Shown here: one piece after another, positions 8,253 to 14,756 of the stretch
Layout: each line of letters starts with the position of its first letter
How positions within the stretch are numbered: position 1 is the first letter of the stretch
Assembly (NCBI GenBank): GCA_029287875.1
Contig: JARFQH010000083.1
Span: forward strand, 1 to 17,427
Length of the DNA stretch: 17,427 nt
Origin: Desulfobacteraceae bacterium
GTDB lineage: Bacteria; Desulfobacterota; Desulfobacteria; Desulfobacterales; SG8-13
Direction: 5' to 3'
Program-made: the position numbers and the translations under genes
The notes under the pieces: generated by a model
Seen by the model: only the letters and a program-made list of their open reading frames with translations
What the model was told of the DNA's origin: nothing
Database searches by the model: none

Positions 8253-9833
8253 TCAGAACTCGAGCGGTGTCACCGTTCTGACCTGCGGCAAGGCCAGCAG
8301 TTCCGCCAGGACGTCTTCCGGAATCAGCGTGTCCGTTCTGAGAAAGATAATGTTGTTTTCGCCGTCCTGATCCTGGCCGACCTGCATGCGGCTGATGTTG
8401 ATGTCGTGCCGGCCGAGGGTCGTGCCGATGCTGCCGATCGCACCCGGTTTGTCCTCATTGTAAATCAAGGCCAGATGGCCTTCCGGGACCAGTTCGAGCC
8501 CGAAGCTATCGATCTGCACGATCCGTGGGTCGCGTTTACCGTAAATCGTTCCGGCGACCGTGGTCGTCATATCGGTGGTGGAAACCCGTACCGAGATCAG
8601 ATTGATAAAATGGTCCGATTCGGCACTGATGCTCTCGATGACTTTTATGCCCATCTCCTTGGCAATCACCGGTGAGTTGACGAAATTCACGGCGTCCCTG
8701 ACCATAGGGGTCAGCAACCCCCTGAGTATCGCCATGGAGACCGGTGACAGGTCGAGTCCATTGAAATCACCCTCGTAGATGATCTCCACCTTTTTGACCG
8801 GTCCTCTGGAAAGCTGGGCTTGGAGCAGGCCGATGCTGTCGGCCAACGCAAGGTAGGGACCCAGTTTCTTCAGCAACTCACCGGTAATGGACGGAACATT
8901 GACCGCATTGACGATCGTACCGTCTTTCAGGTAGGCGATAATCTGCTCGGCGATTGCAACAGCAACATTCGTCTGGGCTTCCAGCGTCGACGCTCCCAGG
9001 TGCGGTGTACAAATAACCCGCTCATGGCAGAAGAGCCCGCAGACGCCCGGCGGTTCTCTCTCGAAGACATCCAGAGCGGCACCGGCGACCTTGCCGGAAG
9101 CCAGGGCTTCGTCGAGAGCCTCTTCGTCCAGGATTCCTCCGCGAGCGCAGTTGGTGATCATCACCCCTTCCTTCATCTGGGCAAATGCCGCACGACCGAT
9201 CAGTTTTTCGGTGCCCTTTCCCTTGGGAACGTGCACGGTGATGTAGTCGGCTGTCCGGTAGAGTTCCTCCAGGCCGACGCTTTTATAACCGGCCTTCTCG
9301 ATCTGTTCAGGTGCAACGAAAGGATCATGGACCATCACGCGCATCTTGAGTCCGCGGGCGCGATCGGCAACGATCGATCCGATCTTTCCGAAACCGATGA
9401 CGCCCAGCCATTTGTTGAAAACTTCCCGGCCTTGCAAGCGTTTTTTCTCCCACTGGCCGGCTTTTAGAGTGGCAGTGCCGACCGGAATGTTACGGCTCAG
9501 AGACATGATCATGGCGATGGTGTGCTCGGCCGTCGTAATCACATTGCCGGTCGGGGTGTTCATGACGACCACGCCCCGTTTGGTGGCCGCCGGAATATCG
9601 ACATTGTCCAACCCGATGCCGGCCCGACCGACGACCTTTAATCTCGTAGCCGCCGCAAGGAGATCTTCGGTTACTTTTGTGGCGCTGCGGATCACCAAGG
9701 CATCGTATTGACCGATTGTGGCCTTGATTTCTTCGGGAGACAGGCCTGTTTTGACATCCACCTCTATTCCGCCTGCTTCCCGCATCGTTTGAACACCGAT
9801 TTCTCCCAGATTGTCGCTGACCAATACCTTCAT
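8253..9833 (-). CDS. serA: D-3-phosphoglycerate dehydrogenase, long ACT-domain type
   Basis: This enzyme catalyses the first step of serine synthesis, NAD-dependent oxidation of 3-phosphoglycerate. The 526-residue protein has the long type-I layout. The split substrate/NAD domain carries the Rossmann motif GFGKIG at about 147-152, Arg231 in NCARGG, Glu260 in FEREPP and His278 in TPHLGA as active-site residues. An intervening ASB domain (about 320-450) and a C-terminal ACT domain (about 454-526) follow. Family ACT domains often give serine feedback. I prefer the ATG at 9833 (MKVLVSDN) over 9839, since the G-rich ribosome site is only 3 bases from the latter. It lies 139 bases downstream of mlaA. 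Confidence 0.95.
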   Translation of the reverse strand: MKVLVSDNLGEIGVQTMREAGGIEVDVKTGLSPEEIKATIGQYDALVIRSATKVTEDLLAAATRLKVVGRAGIGLDNVDIPAATKRGVVVMNTPTGNVITTAEHTIAMIMSLSRNIPVGTATLKAGQWEKKRLQGREVFNKWLGVIGFGKIGSIVADRARGLKMRVMVHDPFVAPEQIEKAGYKSVGLEELYRTADYITVHVPKGKGTEKLIGRAAFAQMKEGVMITNCARGGILDEEALDEALASGKVAGAALDVFEREPPGVCGLFCHERVICTPHLGASTLEAQTNVAVAIAEQIIAYLKDGTIVNAVNVPSITGELLKKLGPYLALADSIGLLQAQLSRGPVKKVEIIYEGDFNGLDLSPVSMAILRGLLTPMVRDAVNFVNSPVIAKEMGIKVIESISAESDHFINLISVRVSTTDMTTTVAGTIYGKRDPRIVQIDSFGLELVPEGHLALIYNEDKPGAIGSIGTTLGRHDINISRMQVGQDQDGENNIIFLRTDTLIPEDVLAELLALPQVRTVTPLEF

Positions 9834-9978
9834 ACCCATTTTCCCCCGAGCTATAAAAATCTTCAGTCCGTTTTTAGTTGACCCTTACAGAGTTGTTTCA
9901 CCGCTCATTCGCAATAAGGGCCCCGGTAAAAAACAAAAACCTACTCTACGCCCTCTTTAACTGCAGTGAATCTTTGGT

Positions 9979-10818
9979 TCATTTATCGACGAGCGCATTC
10001 CTGAATTGCACGTATCCGTCCCTTACGGCCGCGTACGGTTCGATGGCGGCCTCTTTGATGGCTTCGTATTCTCCGAGGCGCAGGGACAAATCGTTGAACC
10101 GCCTGTAGCCTCCAACGGCCGCAGAGGCCCCGAAAGGTTCCAGGTAAGAAATCGGATTGACGAAGAGGTCGCCGCCAAAACCAATGGAATCCCGAAGAGT
10201 GGACGGTCCGACGATAGGCCAAACGATGTAAAAACCGTTTCCGAGACCGTAAACGCCCAAGGTCTGCCCCAGGTCCTCGTCACTGATTTCCAGATTGAAG
10301 ACTATCTTACCCGCATCGCCGAAACCGAGCACGCCCATGGTTGAGTTGACGAAAAAGCGCGCGGTTTCCGTTGCGGCAGCTTTGAATTTACCCTGCAGGA
10401 TGCAGTTCACCAGACGCACGGGGGTCAACAGGTTGCTGAAAAAATTAGCGATGCACGTTCGAACATCTTCACGGAACACAACGTTATAGCCCTTAGCCAC
10501 TGGCTTGAGAACCCAGAAGTAGAGCCTGTCGTTGAATTTAAAGACGGCGCGGTTAAGAGGCGCCAGGGGGTCGGAAATCCGGACCACTGCCAGTTGCGCT
10601 TGTTCCTCGGGGAAGTCGAAATCATCATCAATCGCCGGCCCGGGCACTTTTCCCTCCGGGACTTCCACAGGCCGATCCGCTGACGGCCGAACCGATTGCG
10701 GCGCGCTCGCTGCGCCGGATTTTTCATCTCCGGCGTGTGCAGCGGCGCTTGACATTAAAATGACCGCCAGCGAAAAACAAGCAGCTGAGAACATCACCCT
10801 CCGGATCTTGGGGTTCAC
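9979..10818 (-). CDS. mlaA: MlaA/VacJ family outer-membrane lipid asymmetry protein
   Basis: MlaA forms a ring in the outer membrane that takes mislocalised phospholipid from the outer leaflet and hands it to MlaC. The protein (about 279 residues) has a signal peptide with a basic start (NPKIRR), a hydrophobic core, and AHA as the likely cleavage site at about residue 29. An acidic, Pro-rich linker follows, then the MlaA domain from about 81 (ISDPLAPLNRAVFKFNDRLY) with NFFSNLLTPVRLVN and GVYGLGNGFYIVWPIVGPST. No lipobox Cys is seen at the cleavage site, unlike E. coli MlaA. The GTG at 10818 lies inside repeat copy A; the ATG at 10794, with GGAGG just 3 bases ahead, is the alternative start. 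It is the last gene of the mla operon. Confidence 0.9.
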   Translation of the reverse strand: MNPKIRRVMFSAACFSLAVILMSSAAAHAGDEKSGAASAPQSVRPSADRPVEVPEGKVPGPAIDDDFDFPEEQAQLAVVRISDPLAPLNRAVFKFNDRLYFWVLKPVAKGYNVVFREDVRTCIANFFSNLLTPVRLVNCILQGKFKAAATETARFFVNSTMGVLGFGDAGKIVFNLEISDEDLGQTLGVYGLGNGFYIVWPIVGPSTLRDSIGFGGDLFVNPISYLEPFGASAAVGGYRRFNDLSLRLGEYEAIKEAAIEPYAAVRDGYVQFRNALVDK

Positions 10819-10969
10819 GAAAAAATAAGTTCGCAATTTTGGGCGTCGAGTCGCCCGGCTGGCAAGGCGCAAAAACGCAGGGATATCTGGATATTCCGAG
10901 TTTTTGCAACGCCGCCGGACGGGATGTATCGGCGTCCAAAATGTGACATTATTATTGAGTGAGCCCTTA
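10808..10969. repeat. Palindromic 162-bp intergenic repeat, copy A
   Basis: This is one of two full-length copies, filling the mlaC-mlaA spacer. It is symmetric about 10888.5, with core GGGATATC-TG-GATATTCC, flanked by imperfect arms (GCAAAAACG...GTTTTTGC). The outer ends are TTGGGGTTCAC and the inverse of TAAGGGCTCAC. The last triplet is the mlaC stop codon (TAA, minus strand), and the other end holds the mlaA GTG start. It carries no gene of its own and no clear target-site duplication. Confidence 0.8.
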
Positions 10970-11593
10970 CCCGCTGGTTTCATTCTGATGCTTTTGCTCC
11001 TCGATTTTCCGCTTGAGCCGGTCGATGACCTGAGCGGCCGATTCTTTATCAAACAGGCTGCGAAACTGGCTCTGATAGTTTTGTACCAGACTGACGCCTT
11101 CGACGTACACATCATAAATTTTCCATTTACCGTCCCTGAGTCTCATACTGTATTCGACGGCAACATCAGCGTTGCTCCCGGGGACTTTGGTCCTTACCTT
11201 GGCCCTTTTGCCGGAGTCGTCCAGCATTTCATCGAGATATTCGACCTTCAGACCTTTGACGGTTCCGTTTATCCGTGTCAGGTAGTTATTGCCGAGAAAT
11301 TCAGCAAAAAGGTCCGTAAATTCCTGCCGCTGCTGCGCGGTAAAGCTGTTTTCCCAGTGATATCGACCAGTGGCCCGCTTGGCGATCAATTCGAAATCGA
11401 ACATGGGACTCGTCAACGACCGGATCTTCTCCCGCTGGTCAGCCTTACGGGCCGGGTCCTCATACTGCGGATCTTCGAGAATTTGGATCACCTTGTCAAT
11501 GGGACCTTTCAAAGCGTCAACCGGCTGTTCGGCCCTCAGCGCCGGTACAATCGCGACCAGGAGCAGGGTCAAAAACAAAAGGATTTTCTTCAC
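10967..11593 (-). CDS. mlaC: MlaC family periplasmic phospholipid-binding protein
   Basis: MlaC (Tol_Tol_Ttg2 family) shuttles phospholipid across the periplasm between MlaA and the MlaFED complex. The 208-residue protein has a clear signal peptide (MKKILLFLTLLLVAIVPALRA, cleavage near residue 21). A mixed alpha/beta domain follows, with MFDFELIAKRATGRYHWENS, LLGNNY-like and YDVYVEGVSLVQNYQSQF segments typical of the family. The start is GTG, with GAAGGAAA about 7 bases upstream. The TAA stop is the end of repeat copy A. It is separated from mlaD by 199 bases holding repeat copy B. Confidence 0.92.
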   Translation of the reverse strand: MKKILLFLTLLLVAIVPALRAEQPVDALKGPIDKVIQILEDPQYEDPARKADQREKIRSLTSPMFDFELIAKRATGRYHWENSFTAQQRQEFTDLFAEFLGNNYLTRINGTVKGLKVEYLDEMLDDSGKRAKVRTKVPGSNADVAVEYSMRLRDGKWKIYDVYVEGVSLVQNYQSQFRSLFDKESAAQVIDRLKRKIEEQKHQNETSG

Positions 11594-11612
11594 AAGCGTT
11601 TCCTTCTTTCAC

Positions 11613-11774
11613 TAAAGTTTCGCCAAAAGATAAGATGACAATTTGGGGCGTTGAGGCGACCGGCCGGCAAGGCGCGAAAACGCAGGAATATCTGGATATT
11701 CCGAGTTTTCGCAACCCAACCGGACGGGATGTATCGGCGTCCAGATTGTAACGTTATTTTTGAGCGAGCCCTTA
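11613..11774. repeat. Palindromic 162-bp intergenic repeat, copy B
   Basis: This second full copy lies in the mlaD-mlaC spacer, in the same orientation as A. The ends TAAAG and CCTTA are equidistant from the dyad centre at 11693.5. The core is GGAATATC-TG-GATATTCC (11685-11702), enclosed by GCGAAAAC (11674-11681) and GTTTTCGC (11705-11712). The outer arms pair imperfectly. Small open frames through it are by-products of the repeat. The mlaC ribosome site lies just outside. Confidence 0.85.
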
Positions 11775-11792
11775 GGCCATGGTGCCTAAGCA

Positions 11793-12239
11793 TCAGACCT
11801 TCCCGAAAACAAATTTGCTGATCAGCTCCTCAATATCCAGTGCCGATTCGGTTTCGATTATCATGCCGCCCGGCTTGAGCGGTACATCCGACACCCCGGG
11901 GGACAGTTTGATGTATTTGTCGCCGATAAGCCCCGCGGTCTTGATCGAAGCGATGACGTCCTCGGTCAAAACGATTGATTTCATAATCTTCATCTGGACC
12001 ACCGCCATCCAACGCTCCTGGTCCAGCGAAAACCCCTCGACCTGGCCGACCGGTACGCCGGCCAGTTCCACTTCGGAACCGGCCTTCAAACCCGCAATCG
12101 ACTGAAAACGGGCTGAAACGGTGTAGTAATTGTCACCGATGATTTCCATTTTGCCGAGACGAATGGTCAGATACCCGATGCAGGCGATGCCGATGAGTAC
12201 GAATAGACCCACCGCCACTTCAACGGACCACTTTTTCAT
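11793..12239 (-). CDS. mlaD: MlaD family MCE-domain protein
   Basis: MlaD is the inner-membrane-anchored MCE protein whose hexamer ring connects the MlaFE transporter to periplasmic MlaC. The 148-residue protein has one N-terminal membrane helix (about 8-28) and one MCE domain (about 38-115; IAGLKAGSEVELAGVPVGQV and TAGLIGDKYIKLSPG). A short tail with GGMI...SALDIEELISKF follows. It is shorter than E. coli MlaD (183), lacking a long C-terminal tail. The start is ATG with AGGAGGA a few bases upstream. It begins 11 bases after mlaF. Confidence 0.93.
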   Translation of the reverse strand: MKKWSVEVAVGLFVLIGIACIGYLTIRLGKMEIIGDNYYTVSARFQSIAGLKAGSEVELAGVPVGQVEGFSLDQERWMAVVQMKIMKSIVLTEDVIASIKTAGLIGDKYIKLSPGVSDVPLKPGGMIIETESALDIEELISKFVFGKV

Positions 12240-12250
12240 GTTTCCTCCTG

Positions 12251-13477
12251 TTACGAGCAGACACGGAATTCATACATTTTTTCCTGGTCGGCTTCGGCCG
12301 CCGTCAGGATGTTCTCGATCGTACTGCCGCGCTGGACTTCGACAATACCGGCGCCGACCGTAAAACAGACGTCCGGTCCGGGCAGGAATGCCATAATCGT
12401 TTCCCCCTTGATTTCCCGGCCGAGCTTGGCGCAGAAAGCCCGGGCCTGCTCCCTGGTCGTATTGGACAGAACCAGCAGGATCTTGTTCAGTCCGTAGCGC
12501 GAACAGGTGTCGGTGATCCGGATGTGTCGCTGCAGTTGCAGGGCGAAATTCTTCAATGCCGTCTGTCCGGCCTTGCGTCCCAGGGTTTCGTTGATCTGGT
12601 CGATGTTCTGGACCGTCAAGAGAACCATTGAAAATACAATCTGGTGGCTCTGCAGCCGCATCATCTCCTCGCGGAACTTGCGGTCGCCGGCTTGCTGGGA
12701 CGCCAACCCGGTGAGCTCGTCACGCTGGCTTTCGAGCCCGGTGATAAATTGCCGTATCACCGGGTCTTCCGTGTGCTGGATCTCCTCAGGCGTGCCCTCG
12801 AAGAGAATCCGGCCGTCTTCCAGCATGGCAATGCGTTGGGAGATGTAGAAGATGTCGGGAATCTCATGGCTGACGATGACCCCCGTAAATCCGAACCGTT
12901 TCTGGTAATCCGCAATCATGCCATGGACCACGCTTTTTCGAATGGGATCGAGCCCGGTCGTCGGTTCATCGAAGAGAACGATCTCCGGATCGGTGACCAG
13001 GGCCCGTGCCAAGGCCACGCGTTTCTTCATACCGCCCGAGAGCTGCGATGGATAATCGTCGTCGATCGCGTGCAGGTCGAGCTGCTCCATCTTCTGCTGC
13101 ACCCGATGCCCTATTTCTTCCCGCCGCAGTGATGATTTTTCTTTGAGCGGCAGGGAAACATTCTCGAAGACGGTCATCGAATCAAAAAGAGCGTTTCCCT
13201 GGAACATGTAGCTGAATTTCTTTTTCAAGGCTTCCCGCTCCTTCTTCCTGAGTGCAACCAGCGGCTTGCCATTGAATAAAATATCCCCCGAATCCTGCCG
13301 GATAAGGCCGATCATGTGCTTCAGGAGCACACTCTTGCCGACCCCACTCTTGCCGATAATCGAGGTAATCTGCCCGGCGTAAATGCTCAAATTGATGCCG
13401 TCCAGGACCCGTTTGTCTCCAAAATGTTTGTGGACGTCTTTGAACTGAATCAGCGGTTGGTCCATAGGTTTTCTCAC
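12251..13477 (-). CDS. mlaF: MlaF ABC ATPase fused to a degenerate GGDEF-like domain
   Basis: This is the ATPase of the MlaFED phospholipid transporter. Residues about 9-245 are a complete ABC cassette: Walker A GKSGVGKS (42-49), Q-loop Gln93, signature LSGGMKKR (146-153), Walker B IVLFDE (166-171) and H-loop His204. Instead of ending near 265, the protein runs on to 408. The extra part (about 252-408) opens with RDELTGLAS, like the RDxLTGLPN start of GGDEF domains. It continues with an INETLGRKAG stretch and RYGLNKILLVLS where RYGGDEFxxLL is expected. The GGDEF residues and metal-binding Asp are lost, so it is unlikely to make c-di-GMP. The GTG start overlaps the mlaE stop; ATG at 13465 is the alternative. 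Confidence 0.9.
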   Translation of the reverse strand: MRKPMDQPLIQFKDVHKHFGDKRVLDGINLSIYAGQITSIIGKSGVGKSVLLKHMIGLIRQDSGDILFNGKPLVALRKKEREALKKKFSYMFQGNALFDSMTVFENVSLPLKEKSSLRREEIGHRVQQKMEQLDLHAIDDDYPSQLSGGMKKRVALARALVTDPEIVLFDEPTTGLDPIRKSVVHGMIADYQKRFGFTGVIVSHEIPDIFYISQRIAMLEDGRILFEGTPEEIQHTEDPVIRQFITGLESQRDELTGLASQQAGDRKFREEMMRLQSHQIVFSMVLLTVQNIDQINETLGRKAGQTALKNFALQLQRHIRITDTCSRYGLNKILLVLSNTTREQARAFCAKLGREIKGETIMAFLPGPDVCFTVGAGIVEVQRGSTIENILTAAEADQEKMYEFRVCS

Positions 13478-14277
13478 AGCAGAAAAGAGGTCAGCACGTA
13501 ATCAGTAACCAGGATCAACACACAGGATTGGACCACGGCCGAGGTGGTTGAAAGACTGACACCTTTTGCTCCCTGACCGTCCGATCGGCGATGGGTATAG
13601 TACCCCTGATAGCAACAAATGGTGATAACCACCACGGCAAATACGATCGATTTGATGAACCCTCCGGTTACGTCCACCATGTCGACGCTCGATTCGACCC
13701 GCGAAAAATAGATCCCCGAACTGAGCCCCAGCAAAATAGAGCCCGTCAGGTAGCCGCCGAAAATGCCGATAACATCGAAAAGCGCGGTCAACAACGGAAA
13801 ACTGACCAGCGCGGCGGCAATTCGCGGGCTGACAAGAAACTGGATCGGATTGATACTCATCGTCTCCAGAGCATCGATCTGCTCGGAAATCCTCATAATA
13901 CCGATTTCGGCCGACATGGCAGAACCGGCCCGCGCAATGACCATGATGGCCGTCAGGACCGGGCCCATTTCACGCACCAGGGTCAAGGCCACGGCCGATC
14001 CGAGTGAACCGGTGGAGCCGTATTTGACCAGAACGTAATAGCCCTGCAGACCCAGGACCATGCCGGTGAAGGCACCGGTCAGGCAGATAACGAAAATTGA
14101 CTTCGAACCGATGAAGTATACCTGCTGAGCGGTTTTTGAAAGGATGGTCGGTAGAGAGAAAATAAGGGCAAAACCTTTTACGAAGAAAATCATGATGGAG
14201 CCCATCTCCCGCACCAGATCGATCGCGTAACGGCCGAGGGCCGCCAGCGGTGACGCAACGGTTTCTGATCGGTTCAT
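13474..14277 (-). CDS. mlaE: MlaE family ABC transporter permease
   Basis: MlaE is the inner-membrane permease subunit of the MlaFED phospholipid transporter. The 267-residue protein has about five or six hydrophobic segments and the family motif SEQIDALETM (131-140), within the conserved VREMGPVLTAIMVIARAGSA to INPIQFLVSPR region. I chose the ATG at 14277; the frame also contains a TTG one codon upstream. AGGA lies about 9 bases before. It is the first gene of the operon; its TGA overlaps the mlaF GTG, implying translational coupling. The leader holds repeat copy C and the promoter lies at 14483-14511. Confidence 0.94.
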   Translation of the reverse strand: MNRSETVASPLAALGRYAIDLVREMGSIMIFFVKGFALIFSLPTILSKTAQQVYFIGSKSIFVICLTGAFTGMVLGLQGYYVLVKYGSTGSLGSAVALTLVREMGPVLTAIMVIARAGSAMSAEIGIMRISEQIDALETMSINPIQFLVSPRIAAALVSFPLLTALFDVIGIFGGYLTGSILLGLSSGIYFSRVESSVDMVDVTGGFIKSIVFAVVVITICCYQGYYTHRRSDGQGAKGVSLSTTSAVVQSCVLILVTDYVLTSFLL

Positions 14278-14298
14278 CAATAGGATTCCTACTCATGT

Positions 14299-14443
14299 TT
14301 TTGGTTTACGAAAAAATACGTTCGCAATGTTGAGCACCGAGGCGCGGAGACGCCGGAATATCAGGATATTCCGATTTCTCACAACGCAGCCAGACGGGAT
14401 ACATCGGCACCCGAATTGTAACATAATTTTTAAGTGGCCCTCG
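14299..14443. repeat. Palindromic intergenic repeat, copy C (left arm shortened)
   Basis: The third copy has the same orientation as A and B, between the mla promoter and mlaE. The core GGAATATC-AG-GATATTCC is at 14355-14372. The left arm lacks about 15 bases relative to A and B. The right arm matches up to a divergent end. It would be transcribed as part of the mlaE leader. Confidence 0.75.
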
Positions 14444-14482
14444 CGAGGCGACGCGCAGCTGCCTTAGTACATAAAGAATCGG

Positions 14483-14511
14483 AATATATATTGATGGCTT
14501 ATCTATGTCAA
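14483..14511 (-). promoter_or_regulatory. Sigma70 promoter of the mla operon
   Basis: On the minus strand TTGACA (14511-14506), exactly 17 bases and TATATT (14488-14483) give a near-consensus sigma70 promoter. The predicted start near 14476 gives a leader of about 200 bases that contains repeat copy C before mlaE. It is the best promoter in the window. Confidence 0.75.
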
Positions 14512-14567
14512 GAAAGCAATCGGCAAAGATTTAGGATCGTTGTGACGATCGGGTCTCGATACCGCTT

Positions 14568-14600
14568 ATAATGTGACCTTAATTTTGAGTGAGCGCTAAA
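14568..14600. repeat. Remnant D of the palindromic repeat (right end only)
   Basis: About 33 bases match the right end of copy A (ATGTGAC.TTA.TATTGAGTGAGC pattern) but the rest of the element is missing. It lies on the other side of the mla promoter from copy C. Confidence 0.6.
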
Positions 14601-14602
14601 GG

Positions 14603-14631
14603 TTGAAGAGCAACTCGTGACGCGTTATCAT
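14603..14631 (+). promoter_or_regulatory. Candidate promoter for the ABC-F gene
   Basis: TTGAAG (14603-14608), 17 bases and TATCAT (14626-14631) form a moderate sigma70-like promoter on the plus strand. The predicted start near 14638 would give a leader of about 120 bases that begins within the 14632-14672 inverted repeat. The spacing is good but the -35 is weak. Confidence 0.35.
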
Positions 14632-14672
14632 GGGCGTGGTTCGTTCGGTTTGAGATCGGCAGTACCACGCCC
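14632..14672 (+). other. 9-bp inverted repeat in the ABC-F leader
   Basis: GGGCGTGGT (14632-14640) and ACCACGCCC (14664-14672) are perfect inverted repeats with a 23-base spacer, about 85 bases before the ABC-F start. They could be an operator or a leader hairpin. No U-run follows, so it is not a plain terminator. Confidence 0.5.
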
Positions 14673-14756
14673 GTAAAGGCCGGTGCACTTTATAAAACCG
14701 CGGAAGAGCACTCTATAGGTTGGTGTCCATCCACGATTTAACAATACAGCAGCACT

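Noticed and set aside
10819..11115. In-frame upstream extension of mlaA by 99 codons
   Set aside because: It runs through repeat A and the 3' end of mlaC, and would put the signal peptide in the middle of the protein.
11517..11793. Small open frames of 65-67 codons across repeat B
   Set aside because: They are translations of the palindromic repeat; similar peptides arise from copy A, which shows DNA-level rather than protein-level conservation.
14535..14550. GATCGT-TGTG-ACGATC hairpin as a terminator
   Set aside because: The stem is perfect, but no U-run follows on either strand and no gene ends there.
10808..14600. CRISPR array
   Set aside because: The repeats are 145-162 bp, palindromic and hundreds to thousands of bases apart with genes between; there are no regular short spacers or cas genes.
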